A stretch of DNA of 64,000 bases from HXMU1428-3 sp965215715 (GCA_965215715.1 OZ244129.1:186001-250000); one strand, 5' to 3'. Counted from the stretch's first letter, positions 8,677 through 18,193 are shown. The notes: a model not told the origin generated them from the sequence alone. Translations and numbers: made by a program.

Positions 8677-10149
8677 TTAAGGCTCAGCTCCGTATGAGGT
8701 GAGGGCACCTTGTTCTTTAAATTTCTTGGCAACGTTTTCTGGGAAAACTTTATTTGGATTAAGGTGCCATTTGGGATCAAATAATTGTTTTACTCTCATT
8801 TGATTCACCAGATCAAGCTCGTCAAATTGAACGGTCATTAAGTCCTTCTTTTCAATGCCGACACCATGCTCACCTGTGATGCAGCCCCCGGCTAAAACAC
8901 ACAGTTCCAAAATTTCAGCGCCGCATTCTTCCACCTTGTCAAAAATACCAGGCTTATTTGCATCATAAAGAATGAGCGGATGCATGTTCCCGTCGCCCGC
9001 ATGAAAAATATTGGCCACTTCCAATTTATGGGAGGCACATATTTCAGAAATCTTAGCCAATACATGGGAAAGTTTTGATAGGGGGATCACTCCATCCATG
9101 CATAAATAGTCAGAAATTCTGCCGATTGCCCCAAAGGCAGACTTGCGCCCCAACCAAAGAGCGGCTGCTTCTTCATCTGTTTTTGCTACCCGTTTGTGGA
9201 CAGGGTTAAAGGGTGCTGCAATCCTCACAATTCTTTGCAAGGCTTCTTGAATTTCATCTTCGGCCCCTTCAACTTCTATGAGCAACAAAGCTTCCACATC
9301 CAAAGGGTAACCGGCTTGAGCAAAATCTTCGCACACTTTAATAGCCGGCTTGTCCATAAATTCGATGGCAACTGGAATGATGCCTTCACCAATAATGGCG
9401 GCAACACAATCGCCAGCTTGTTCATGGGTTTCAAAGCCTAGCAATAAGGGGCGCGCGCCTTCTGCTTTTGCGCGCAGCATGACTGTGGCTTCAGTGACGA
9501 TCCCTAAGCCGCCTTCTGAGCCGGTGATAAGGCTTAAAAAATCATACCCAGCCGGGTCCATATAGTTGCCACCAAATTCAAGGACCTCTCCTTTGGGGGT
9601 GACAAATTTAACGCCCAATAGATTGTGTGTGGTCACCCCATATTTCAAACAATGTGCCCCGCCAGAATTCATGGCAATGTTACCAGCAATGGTGCAAGCT
9701 AATTGGCTGGACGGGTCCGGTGCATAGAAGAAACCTTGCTCATCAACCGCCTTGCTAATGGCAAGATTGGTGACACCTGCTTGGACCGTTGCGGTTCTGT
9801 TGGTGTAATTTATATCAAGAATTTTGTTCATACGTGAAAGGCAAACGACAATTGCATTTTCAACCGGGATGGCACCGCCTGCCAGTGATGTTCCTGCGCC
9901 GCGCGGTACCACTGGGATATCATACTGGTTGGCCAATTCCATAATTTGAGCAACTTGCTCTGTCGTATGTGGAAGAACCACAGCCATTGGAACCACTTTA
10001 TAGGCTGTCAAAGCGTCAGTCTCAAACGCTTGGCGCCCCGAGGCATCCAGGATAATTTGATTATCTTGAAGAATTTTGCGCAATTGCCCAAGTGCGGCCC
10101 GCGGGATATTCGTTCTTATCTTATTTTCAAGCTTGGTGAAAAGTCCCAT
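8677..10149 (-). CDS. glcD: Glycolate oxidase subunit GlcD
   Basis: The 490-aa flavoprotein carries the catalytic FAD of glycolate oxidase. The FAD-binding part holds VVPRGAGTSLAGGAIP and SGGAHCLKYGVTTHNLLG, and the C-terminal FAD-linked oxidase domain holds HAGDGNMHPLILYD and GEHGVGIEK. It heads the glcDEF operon and faces a LysR-type gene across an AT-rich gap of about 530 bases. The ATG at 10149 is taken as the start; an in-frame TTG lies two codons upstream at 10155. No strong ribosome binding site is seen. Confidence 0.94.
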   Translation of the reverse strand: MGLFTKLENKIRTNIPRAALGQLRKILQDNQIILDASGRQAFETDALTAYKVVPMAVVLPHTTEQVAQIMELANQYDIPVVPRGAGTSLAGGAIPVENAIVVCLSRMNKILDINYTNRTATVQAGVTNLAISKAVDEQGFFYAPDPSSQLACTIAGNIAMNSGGAHCLKYGVTTHNLLGVKFVTPKGEVLEFGGNYMDPAGYDFLSLITGSEGGLGIVTEATVMLRAKAEGARPLLLGFETHEQAGDCVAAIIGEGIIPVAIEFMDKPAIKVCEDFAQAGYPLDVEALLLIEVEGAEDEIQEALQRIVRIAAPFNPVHKRVAKTDEEAAALWLGRKSAFGAIGRISDYLCMDGVIPLSKLSHVLAKISEICASHKLEVANIFHAGDGNMHPLILYDANKPGIFDKVEECGAEILELCVLAGGCITGEHGVGIEKKDLMTVQFDELDLVNQMRVKQLFDPKWHLNPNKVFPENVAKKFKEQGALTSYGAEP

Positions 10150-10678
10150 AATCAATCATATCATATTTAAAAAAGCGCACCATCTATTCATAAACATAGC
10201 ACAAAAGTACCATTCAAAGGTTTTGTCTTTTAATGGAAAGCCCACAAAGAATAAAGATAAAAATGAAAAGGCGCAATTTTTGCTTTTAAGAATTTAATGC
10301 AATCTTTTTGTATTTTTAGGTATTGCTGGGAAAATTAGCAAGATTTTCAATGTGCATAATCAAACTGTCTGTTTTTTATGGATAATAAGTGTTAAGCTCA
10401 CTGAAAATATTAGATTAATGACCTCATTATTGAATAATATGATTTTGATAAAATAATGGTTTTTTTATTCCTACTTATTTATAATTATAAGGAATTGCAA
10501 ATAAGTTTATATTCGTTGGGTAACCAATTTTTTTATTTTTTAAATATTAAGTTTTATTTTCATATTTTGTTTATTCTGTATTGTTTATTTTGTGGTTTAT
10601 AATTATTTTTGTAGTATTTTTTGTTTTCTTCTGTCTATTAATACTTAATAACTGCACAAAAGTAGATGAGAAAATCAA
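10150..10678. promoter_or_regulatory. Long, very AT-rich divergent promoter region of glcD and the LysR gene
   Basis: About 530 bases are almost free of G and C in parts, above all 10,430-10,640. The stretch holds both outward promoters. A 12-base palindrome, TTATAATTATAA, lies at 10479-10490, but such palindromes are expected by chance in sequence this AT-rich. I find no open frame with a usable start. LysR-type regulators usually bind this kind of divergent gap, so it is the likely operator of the neighbouring regulator. Confidence 0.5.
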
Positions 10679-11596
10679 GTGTCTTCAATTTTAGATCTAG
10701 AAATCTTTGTAAAAGTAGCTGATGCAGGCAATATGTCGGCAGCTGGGCGTGAATTGGGCCTGTCTCCTGCAGTTGTTAGTAAGCATATGTCTGGTCTTGA
10801 AGACAAGTTAAAGGTGCGTTTGTTTGAGCGTACAACCCGACAATTGAGCTTAACTGAACAAGGTGAGCGTTATTACGAACATGTTGTTAAGGCGTTAAAG
10901 CAATTACAGTTGGCGGCCAAAAATTTAGAAGTTAATGATGGTGAGCCACAAGGCACATTAAAAATCACGGCTCCAACCATTTTTGCTCGGTTGCATTTAG
11001 GGCAATTAATTAGTGAATTTCTCAATACTTATAAAAGAGTTGATCTGGATGTAAATTTGTCAGATGAAGTGAGCGATATTAGCTCACAAGGGTATGATGT
11101 GGCTATTCGGATCGGTATTATTAAAGATCAGGGTTTGATAAGTTATCCTTTGGCCACTAATCACCGTGTTTTATGTGCCAACCCTTCTTATTTAAAAAAA
11201 TATGGTGTGCCTGACAGCTTGCAAGATTTAAAACAACACAATTGTCTTATTTTAAAATCACAAGATAATTGGGTGCTAAGTGGCCCAAATGGGAAGCAAG
11301 TTATTCAGGTTACAGGGAATTTAAGTTCTAATTCTAGTGATTTTATTCATGAAGCGGCCCTTGCAGGTGATGGCATTGCCCTGCGCTCAACCTGGGAAAT
11401 CTCTAAAGCGGTTGAAAATGGTGATCTTAAGATTGTTTTGCCCGAATATGTGGGGTTAAGCGATATTAAAATACACATTGTTTACCCAATGCGGGAAATT
11501 ACTCCGGCTAAAGTTGAGGCTTTTGTGAATTTTACAAGGCAAAAATTTAAACTCTACAATCAACAGAACCATGCATTAACGCGGCCTTTTGACTAA
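10679..11596 (+). CDS. LysR-family transcriptional regulator
   Basis: The 305-aa protein has a winged helix-turn-helix at residues 1-60 (GNMSAAGRELGLSPAVVSKH, then RLFERTTRQLSLTEQG), a linker, and a LysR substrate-binding domain from about 88 to 290. The start is GTG. The DNA-binding half is of the CrgA/AaeR-like group common in proteobacteria. It is divergent from glcDEF, so control of glycolate use is a reasonable guess, but no ligand can be read from the sequence. Confidence 0.88.
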   Translation: MSSILDLEIFVKVADAGNMSAAGRELGLSPAVVSKHMSGLEDKLKVRLFERTTRQLSLTEQGERYYEHVVKALKQLQLAAKNLEVNDGEPQGTLKITAPTIFARLHLGQLISEFLNTYKRVDLDVNLSDEVSDISSQGYDVAIRIGIIKDQGLISYPLATNHRVLCANPSYLKKYGVPDSLQDLKQHNCLILKSQDNWVLSGPNGKQVIQVTGNLSSNSSDFIHEAALAGDGIALRSTWEISKAVENGDLKIVLPEYVGLSDIKIHIVYPMREITPAKVEAFVNFTRQKFKLYNQQNHALTRPFD

Positions 11597-11931
11597 AATC
11601 AAAATATGGCTACATTTTTTTATTTAAATTTCAATTAGACATGTGTAAATAAGCACTTCTCTTTGTAGATCATGTCTTGTCTATGCTTTAATTAGTGCAA
11701 TAACTAAATTAGCGATAGATAAGAGACCAAAGAGATGATGAGAGCATTAAGTCAAGGAACAACTGAAAAAGTGTTGGTGCTTGTGTGCTTCTTGTTGAAA
11801 AACTATCGGCTGATAAAATTATAATGAATGGATTGCGAATAGCTAAATCTGTTAAAGGGTACAGGTTATCACAAAAGACAATTCAGCTGCTTAATCGTTG
11901 GAATCTCTAAATCTAAATTAAAGGAATCAAT
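11597..11931. other. Intergenic, possible gene remnant
   Basis: There are 335 bases between the LysR gene and the cytochrome c gene. A 29-codon frame begins with ATG at 11734, and a second, shifted frame runs from there to a stop just before the cytochrome gene's ribosome binding site. Neither is long enough to call. Together they might be the worn-down remains of a gene. The right end holds the cytochrome c promoter. Confidence 0.3.
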
Positions 11932-12327
11932 ATGAGTAAACGTTCAATCTTTTTGGGAGCCGCTCTTATTCTTCTTTCTAGCGTTGGTCTTGCTCAGGCA
12001 GATGACCTTGCTAAAAAGGGAGCAAAGGTTTTTAAAAAATGTAAAGCCTGCCATGCTGTAGGCCCTGACGCCAAAAACAAGGTTGGTCCTCAACTTAACA
12101 ACCTGATAGGTCGTAAAATTGGCGGCGCTGAAGGATATAAATATTCAGATGCCCTTATCGCAAAGGGAGCTGATGGTACGGTTTGGACTGATGAGTCATT
12201 GACAGCATTTTTGAAAAAACCAAAAGACTTTGCCCCTGGCACCAAAATGGCGTTTTCTGGCTTAAAAAAAGAAAAGCACCAAAAAGCCATTCTTGCTTAT
12301 TTCAAATCTTTGTCTGAAGCAAAATAA
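11932..12327 (+). CDS. Class I c-type cytochrome, periplasmic
   Basis: The 131-aa product has a signal peptide cleaved after about residue 23 (AQA, then DD). The haem attachment site CKACH is at 37-41, and Met106 in PGTKMAFSG is the probable sixth ligand. The fold and the WTDESL/KPKDFAPGTKM region match the cytochrome c2/c550 group that carries electrons to terminal oxidases. AAGGAATCAAT precedes the ATG. A strong hairpin terminator follows, so it is monocistronic. It is not linked to an oxidase operon here. Confidence 0.88.
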   Translation: MSKRSIFLGAALILLSSVGLAQADDLAKKGAKVFKKCKACHAVGPDAKNKVGPQLNNLIGRKIGGAEGYKYSDALIAKGADGTVWTDESLTAFLKKPKDFAPGTKMAFSGLKKEKHQKAILAYFKSLSEAK

Positions 12328-12353
12328 GTCACATCCAATTTTTAGTTTTTTAG

Positions 12354-12383
12354 ATAAGGGGAGCTTCACGGCTCCCCTTATTT
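12354..12383 (+). terminator. Rho-independent terminator after the cytochrome c gene
   Basis: ATAAGGGGAGC (12354-12364) pairs perfectly with GCTCCCCTTAT (12371-12381) around a 6-base loop. Only a short T run follows. It lies between two convergent genes and may serve both. Confidence 0.75.
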
Positions 12384-12387
12384 GTAT

Positions 12388-13686
12388 CTAATCACGTTCA
12401 GCAAATTTTTTGTGAATGCGCCTTGTAAGTGCCCACACGCCCAAAATCACAAGAGGGACACTCAATGCTGTGAGCAATGTTGGCGAAAGGCCAAAGGTCA
12501 GGCCATATTTATAAAGCCCTTCAGTTAAATATTTGACCAAGCCGACGATGTAATAGCTGATTGCAGCAACTGATAGCCCTTCAACGGTTTGTTGTAAGCG
12601 CAATTGTAATTTTGCCCGCCTGTCCATTGATTTTAATAAATCTCGGTTTTGTTGTTCGAGCTCAAATTGAATGCGTGTGCGCAACAATTCAGCTGTGCGC
12701 ATTAATTTGCGCGACAGCCCGGTCTGGCGTTCTTCGATGGTGGTGCAGGTGGCAATCGCAGGGGTTAATCTCCGGCGAAAAAAACTGGAAAAGCGCCGCG
12801 CCCCTTCTACTGAGTTTTCATGCATCACTCCCAAGCGCACCATGACAATGTCATAATAAGCTTTGCTGGCACCAAACCGGTAAGATGTGGCTGCGGCTTG
12901 CGCTTCTAATTCTGCAGCTAAATCGGTCAGCCTTTTTAACAAATGGTGGTTGTCTTCAATGGTTTGTGCATTGGCAATTTCTAAGGTCAATCGGGCTAGC
13001 TCATCCTGGGTCTTATTTACAATTGGCATCGCCTTTTTTGCCACTGGCAAACCCATCAGGGCTAGCATGCGGTAGGTTTCGACTTCTAGAACCCGTTGCA
13101 CAAGGGCGCCTGCCCGAAACGGGCTCATGCCATGGTCTTCAATAATAAACTGGGTAAAGCCCTTTAAGTCAGCCTGAAAGTCAGTGGCGACCCAGGCTTT
13201 GCCCCGGTCTGTTTCAATGACACAAAGACTGGCAGGGTTAAAAATTTGCTCATAGTCTTGTACGCTGGTTTTGGTTGTGGTCATTTTAACTTGCGTTGCA
13301 ACAATGAGCTCTCCGGGGGGTGTGAACTCTAATTCTGATAATAGCTTGGTGCTCTCATCAGTATCATCATCGTGAACGTCCCAGCGATAGGTGGTGAACT
13401 CATTGTGTTGTTCCCAGCGAAAATTCCATTTGCCTATGGCCATAGAATGGTAACTGGCATTTTTTGCTGGTGGCGAAATGGCATGGGCCAAACATAATTT
13501 TTCAATTTGCTGCCGGTCTTTTTCAGCTTGCTTTGTATCGGTCAAGAAGCCCATTAAAAACACACGACGTGGTACATCGATTTTCTCAAACGGGCGGGCA
13601 TGCAATTCACCGAGCAATTCAGCTCTTAGTTCAAATTCTTGCAAGGCTATATTTGCCTGCTCATCAGCACTTTCTTCTTGTTCCAT
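12388..13686 (-). CDS. DUF3422 family membrane protein
   Basis: The 432-aa protein starts with ELRAELLGELHARPFEKIDV, the hallmark of DUF3422, and contains EDHGMSPFRAGALVQRVLEV. The middle is helical, with a probable coiled coil near residues 215-265. Two hydrophobic segments lie at the C-terminus (about 365-390 and 400-420), placing it in the inner membrane with a large cytosolic part. The family is common in alphaproteobacteria and has no established function. It is convergent with the cytochrome gene and divergent from the LutA-like gene. Confidence 0.85.
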   Translation of the reverse strand: MEQEESADEQANIALQEFELRAELLGELHARPFEKIDVPRRVFLMGFLTDTKQAEKDRQQIEKLCLAHAISPPAKNASYHSMAIGKWNFRWEQHNEFTTYRWDVHDDDTDESTKLLSELEFTPPGELIVATQVKMTTTKTSVQDYEQIFNPASLCVIETDRGKAWVATDFQADLKGFTQFIIEDHGMSPFRAGALVQRVLEVETYRMLALMGLPVAKKAMPIVNKTQDELARLTLEIANAQTIEDNHHLLKRLTDLAAELEAQAAATSYRFGASKAYYDIVMVRLGVMHENSVEGARRFSSFFRRRLTPAIATCTTIEERQTGLSRKLMRTAELLRTRIQFELEQQNRDLLKSMDRRAKLQLRLQQTVEGLSVAAISYYIVGLVKYLTEGLYKYGLTFGLSPTLLTALSVPLVILGVWALTRRIHKKFAERD

Positions 13687-13815
13687 AATCCGTTCATCAC
13701 CTAAAAAACTTACCGTTTCATGTTAAACTGGGCTCTAAAGCAGCATTTGCCAACGCTCCAGAACCAGCTATAAACAAACTTAAATAATAAATAATTATTT
13801 CTTTATTGGACAAAT

Positions 13816-14577
13816 ATGAATAAATCACCTGGAAAAGTTGGCCTGTTCATCTCTTGTATGGTGGATTTTACCCGCCCTGAAGTCGGTTTTGCAGCCACCA
13901 AATTATTGCAAGATACTGGCTTTCAGGTTTGTGTGCCCTCTCAGACATGCTGTGCCCAGCCAGCCTACAACAATGGCAACCGGCTTGAGGCGATCGAAAT
14001 TGCCAAGACAACCATTGCTGCTTTTGAAGCTTGTGAACATGTGATTGTGCCCTCAGCCTCATGTGCGGGGATGATTAAACATCATTATCCATCCTTATTC
14101 AAAGATGACCCAGATTGGCGTGAAAAAGCGCTCAACATCAGCGATCGAACTCATGAGCTTGTCACCTTTCTTTATTCCATAGCACAAATGAAAAAAACTC
14201 AAGCTGCGTATAATGGTCCCATCTATTTTCACCAAAGCTGTTCTGCCCGGCGAGAGATGAAGTGTGAAGGGGCGCAAGAGCTTTTGCAGACAATTGAAGG
14301 GGCGCAAATTATCGAAATGCCCAATAATGAAAGCTGTTGTGGGTTTGGTGGGCTGTTTTCAGTTAAATATGATGAAATTTCAAATGCTATGGTGTCTAAA
14401 AAAGTCGCACCTTTACCCAACAATAAAGAGGCCATTTTAACGGGCTTAGACCTTGGCTGTCTGCTCAATATGGCTGGAAAGCTGCATAAACAGGGTAATC
14501 CTATTCAAGTTCGTCATATCGCTGAACTTTTAGCCGGTGAGTTTACAGGGCAAGATATCAGCTCGGCCTCCGTTTGA
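13816..14577 (+). CDS. LutA/YkgE-like cysteine-rich (CCG-domain) protein
   Basis: The 253-aa protein has two CCG cysteine-rich domains: GLFISCMVDF with SQTCCAQPAYNNG in the first half, and FHQSCSARREMK with ESCCGFGGLFSVKY in the second. This is the layout of LutA (YkgE), the iron-sulfur subunit of L-lactate utilisation, and of heterodisulfide reductase subunits. The usual LutB and LutC partners are not next to it, so its substrate is uncertain. They may lie elsewhere. Its end comes 134 bases before the chosen hisS start. The family call is firm and the pathway call weak. Confidence 0.8.
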   Translation: MNKSPGKVGLFISCMVDFTRPEVGFAATKLLQDTGFQVCVPSQTCCAQPAYNNGNRLEAIEIAKTTIAAFEACEHVIVPSASCAGMIKHHYPSLFKDDPDWREKALNISDRTHELVTFLYSIAQMKKTQAAYNGPIYFHQSCSARREMKCEGAQELLQTIEGAQIIEMPNNESCCGFGGLFSVKYDEISNAMVSKKVAPLPNNKEAILTGLDLGCLLNMAGKLHKQGNPIQVRHIAELLAGEFTGQDISSASV

Positions 14578-14711
14578 AGGTCAAACCACCCGCAATTTTG
14601 AGAATTAAGTGCCGTATCAAAATTTATGAGAAAAACTTGTCTCTTGCCATGGGATCGGTTAGAACCGCCTGCAAACAAAATTTTGTTAAAAAGAGACCGC
14701 AAACGACCCTT

Positions 14712-16229
14712 ATGGCCAAAAAACAAAAAACTTTTCGTCCCAAACCGCGCTTGCCCAAGGGCATGCGAGACATTCGCGCTGACGAAATTAGCGCCATGAA
14801 CAATATGCTTGCCAAATTGCGCGAGATTTATGAGCTTTATGGGTTTGAGGCACTTGAGACGCCGGCCTTTGAATATTCTGATTGTTTGGGCAAATTTTTA
14901 CCCGATCAAGACCGCCCTAATGCGGGCGTTTTTTCGTTTGAGGAAGATGAAGATGCTCAATGGGTTTCTTTGCGTTATGATTTAACTGCACCGCTGGCCC
15001 GCTTTGTTGCGGCCAATTATGATCAATTGCCCAAGCCCTTCCGGCGTTATCAAACTGGCTCTGTTTGGCGTAATGAAAAGCCTGGTCCTGGGCGCTTTCG
15101 CCAGTTCACCCAATTTGATGCTGATAGCGTGGGCGCTGACAGTATTGCAGCGGACGCTGAACTGGCCATGCTAGGGGCTGACAGCCTGGAGCATTTAGGC
15201 TTAAAGCGCGGTGATTACCAAATCACGATGAACAACCGTAAACTGCTGGATGGCGTTTTAACATCAGCTGGCATTGACCCTGCAGCCCAAGAAAACGCCC
15301 AAGAACGCCTCACGGTTTTGCGTGCGATTGATAAATTAGATCGCCTGGGCCAAGACGGGGTGAAAGATTTGCTTGGGGGCGGTCGCAAGGACAGCTCAGG
15401 CGATTTTACCAAGGGGGCAAATTTAACCCCGGGTCAAATTGATAAAATCTTAGCTTATTTGGATACGGGCGCTGAAGAACGCGGTGATGTGCTTGGCAAG
15501 TTGGAACCGCTGGTTGCTGGTTCGCAGATTGGCCAGGAAGGCCTAAGCGAGTTGGCCGAGATTGATGATTTGTTGGCCGCTGGTGACTTTAAGTCAGACC
15601 GGGTTCGCTTTGACCCAACCATTGTGCGCGGTCTGGATTATTATACCGGCCCGGTTATGGAGGCTGAACTGACCTTTGAGACCACCAATGAGAAGGGTGA
15701 GACGGTTCGCTTTGGCTCTCTTGGTGGGGGGGGGCGTTATGATGGTTTGGTTGCCCGTTTCCGTGGTCAGGAAGTGCCAGCCACTGGTTTTTCCATTGGT
15801 GTTTCCAGGGTTTACTCAGCGTTGCAAAGTCTCAATAAACTGGAATATGACAAAACCAAAGCCCCGGTTGTTGTGTTGGTGATGGATCAGGAGCATAAAG
15901 GCGCATCCCAAGCCATGGTGCAACAGTTGCGCAATGCTGGTGTGAAGTCTGAGCTTTATTTGGGCACATCGGGCATGCGCGCGCAGCTTAAATATGCTGA
16001 TAAACGTGCAGCCTCTCTTGTTGTCATCCAAGGGGAAGATGAGCGCGAAAACGATCAAGTCACGATTAAAGATTTGGACAAAGGCGCACAGCTTTCCAAA
16101 GAAATTGAAGACAATAAAGAATGGCGCGAAGCGCGCTCGGCCCAACAAACCGTTAAATCTGATGAGTTGGTGGCAACAGTGAAAAATATGTTGGCTGCTC
16201 AAGACGCTTATGGGCAAGCAAAAGTTTAA
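14712..16229 (+). CDS. hisS: Histidyl-tRNA synthetase
   Basis: The 505-aa class II enzyme charges tRNA-His. Motif 2 is seen as YQTGSVWRNEKPGPGRFRQF, the histidine-specific motifs as VRGLDYYTGPV and GGGGRYDGLV, and the C-terminal anticodon-binding domain starts near residue 410. The insert around GGGRKDSSGDFTKGANL is typical of the Rhizobiales-type HisS. I start at the ATG at 14712 (MAKKQKTFRPK), where similarity to the family begins. The open frame extends 46 codons further, but that part is basic and unlike HisS. It is the first gene of hisS-hisZ-hisG, with an 11-base gap to hisZ. Confidence 0.93.
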   Translation: MAKKQKTFRPKPRLPKGMRDIRADEISAMNNMLAKLREIYELYGFEALETPAFEYSDCLGKFLPDQDRPNAGVFSFEEDEDAQWVSLRYDLTAPLARFVAANYDQLPKPFRRYQTGSVWRNEKPGPGRFRQFTQFDADSVGADSIAADAELAMLGADSLEHLGLKRGDYQITMNNRKLLDGVLTSAGIDPAAQENAQERLTVLRAIDKLDRLGQDGVKDLLGGGRKDSSGDFTKGANLTPGQIDKILAYLDTGAEERGDVLGKLEPLVAGSQIGQEGLSELAEIDDLLAAGDFKSDRVRFDPTIVRGLDYYTGPVMEAELTFETTNEKGETVRFGSLGGGGRYDGLVARFRGQEVPATGFSIGVSRVYSALQSLNKLEYDKTKAPVVVLVMDQEHKGASQAMVQQLRNAGVKSELYLGTSGMRAQLKYADKRAASLVVIQGEDERENDQVTIKDLDKGAQLSKEIEDNKEWREARSAQQTVKSDELVATVKNMLAAQDAYGQAKV

Positions 16230-16240
16230 GGAACAAGCTG

Positions 16241-17428
16241 ATGAATGAGATGTCTGCCAGCGCCATACCTGACCTTTCAGTGATGAAGGCGCTTGAGCAA
16301 AAAATCACCACGCTTTTTGAACAAGACGGGTTTGCCCAGATTGATCCTGCTATCATGCAACCGGCTGATATTTATTTGCAACAAATCGGTGAGGCGGTCA
16401 GAGGGCGTACTTATGTGTTTACTGATATTGATGGCCAAGAGCTGTGTTTGCGTCCAGACCTGACTGTGCCTGCAGCTCGGGTGTTCATTGAAGCCCAAGA
16501 AGAGTTTGGTGACAAGGCACGCGTTTATTATGCTGGCCCGACCTTTCGTTACCCTTATGAGGGCCCAGCCCATGGCAATGCCAGAGAGTTTCGCCAAGCT
16601 GGTATTGAAATTTTTGGTAAGGAAGATGCTGAAAAGTCAGAAGCGGAAGTGTTGGCGCTTACCATCAATGCGCTTAAAGAAGTTGGCACCACCAAGTTTA
16701 AAATTCGCCTTGGTGATTTAGGATTGTTTGAGGCGCTGTTGCACGCCATTGAGATGCCAGATCGGTGGCGCAAACGGTTAAGCGAAAACTTTTGGCGCCC
16801 GGACGAATTTCACGCCATCTTAAAACAGTTAGGGGCACCGCAAAACCTTGAATATGAAGAGAATTTGCGAAAATTATTGCGCAAAATCACAGACTTACCA
16901 GGCAAAGAGGCCGAACAAGTCGTGGCGGAATACATGGCAGAACATGCCATCCCTCTGATTGGGGCCAGATCACTTGGTGAAATCACTGCTCACTTGTTGA
17001 CCAAAGCAGAAGACCTGATTGCTGACCCGCTTGAGCCAGAAAAAATAGAGTTGATTGAGCGTTATTTAGAGATTTCAGCCCCGCCCAAAGCGGTTGGTGC
17101 CCGGCTGGAAGATTTGTCTGAAAAATCTGGCCTTGATTTAACCCATGCCCTGGACCGTTATCAAAAACGCATAGAATGGCTCAATAAATTAGAGGTGGAT
17201 TTGTCATGTGCTGAATTCACCGCAGAGTTTGGCCGCAACTTGGAATATTACACTGGCTTTGTTTTCCAAATTGAAAAACATGATATGGGCCAGGAAGGGC
17301 ACATTGCTGGCGGGGGCCGTTATGACAGTTTATTGCAAAGCCTTGGTAGCCCCAAAAGTTTACCGGCCATCGGTGCTGCCATTCACCTTGATCGTTTAGC
17401 TGCTCTCATTGATGGAGATGTTCTATGA
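16241..17428 (+). CDS. hisZ: ATP phosphoribosyltransferase regulatory subunit HisZ
   Basis: The 395-aa protein is a catalytically inactive HisS paralogue that forms the hetero-octamer with short-form HisG for the first step of histidine synthesis. Class II synthetase-like stretches are visible: LRPDLTVPAARVF, VYYAGPTFRYPYEGPAHGN, EFRQAGIEIFG, NLEYYTGFVFQ and GGGRYDSLL. It lacks the full C-terminal anticodon-binding domain of HisS. AAGGAAC lies just before its ATG and its end overlaps hisG by 4 bases (ATGA), so translation is probably coupled. Confidence 0.92.
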   Translation: MNEMSASAIPDLSVMKALEQKITTLFEQDGFAQIDPAIMQPADIYLQQIGEAVRGRTYVFTDIDGQELCLRPDLTVPAARVFIEAQEEFGDKARVYYAGPTFRYPYEGPAHGNAREFRQAGIEIFGKEDAEKSEAEVLALTINALKEVGTTKFKIRLGDLGLFEALLHAIEMPDRWRKRLSENFWRPDEFHAILKQLGAPQNLEYEENLRKLLRKITDLPGKEAEQVVAEYMAEHAIPLIGARSLGEITAHLLTKAEDLIADPLEPEKIELIERYLEISAPPKAVGARLEDLSEKSGLDLTHALDRYQKRIEWLNKLEVDLSCAEFTAEFGRNLEYYTGFVFQIEKHDMGQEGHIAGGGRYDSLLQSLGSPKSLPAIGAAIHLDRLAALIDGDVL

Positions 17429-18141
17429 CGGAAACATTGACCCTGGCTGTGCCCTCCAAGGGTAGGTTGATGGAAGAGACCAGTAAATACTTCCAGGCTC
17501 GTGGGCTTAATTTGCAAAAGATTGGTCATGATCGTGGCTATCAAGGTGAAATTGAAGGGCATGATGATGTGGACATCGTTTATCTTTCTGCCTCTGAGAT
17601 TGCGCACCAATTAAAGACGGGCCAAATCCATATGGGGGTTACCGGAGAAGATTTGGTGCGTGAAAGCATTATTGGCGCTGATCAACGCATTGAGTTTTTA
17701 AAAAAGCTTGGGTTTGGTAAGGCTGATGTGGTTGTTGCTGTGCCCGATTGTTGGTTGGATGTGCGCACCACCCAGGATTTGGAAGAAATGGCCTTGCAGT
17801 TTCGCCGCCAACATGGGCGCCGGCTGAAAGTGGCGACCAAATATATGAACCTTACTCGCCAGTTCTTTGCTCAAAAGTCCGTTGCTGGCTATCGTATTGT
17901 TGAAAGCTTAGGCGCGACGGAAGGCACTCCTATGGGGGGCACCGCAGATCTTATTGTTGATATCACCTCTACTGGTGAAACGCTAAGCGCGAACCATCTG
18001 CGTATTCTTGATGACGGCGTTATTCTGAAATCAGAAGCCAATTTGTTGGCCTCACGGGCAGCCGAATGGGGCGGGGGCGCTGCTGAAGTGCGTTTGGAGC
18101 TTATGGCCAAATTGGGAAACGATCCAACTGAGGAAGAATAA
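17425..18141 (+). CDS. hisG: ATP phosphoribosyltransferase, short form
   Basis: The 238-aa enzyme joins ATP and PRPP in the committed step of histidine synthesis. Visible features are AVPSKGRLMEET at the N-terminus, VTGEDLVRES, and the PRPP loop region GTPMGGTADLIVDITSTGETL. The length shows the short form, which needs HisZ, and hisZ lies directly upstream with a 4-base overlap. GGAG precedes the start. Confidence 0.95.
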   Translation: MTETLTLAVPSKGRLMEETSKYFQARGLNLQKIGHDRGYQGEIEGHDDVDIVYLSASEIAHQLKTGQIHMGVTGEDLVRESIIGADQRIEFLKKLGFGKADVVVAVPDCWLDVRTTQDLEEMALQFRRQHGRRLKVATKYMNLTRQFFAQKSVAGYRIVESLGATEGTPMGGTADLIVDITSTGETLSANHLRILDDGVILKSEANLLASRAAEWGGGAAEVRLELMAKLGNDPTEEE

Positions 18142-18193
18142 TCTCATCTTTCTCAGTTGAGGGCTTGGAAGTTAAGGCGCAAACTGACACAAT

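Noticed and set aside
14574..14711. 46-codon N-terminal extension of hisS
   Set aside because: The sequence is basic and unlike HisS, and family similarity starts at the ATG at 14712. The extension overlaps the end of the LutA-like gene by 4 bases, so coupling cannot be fully excluded.
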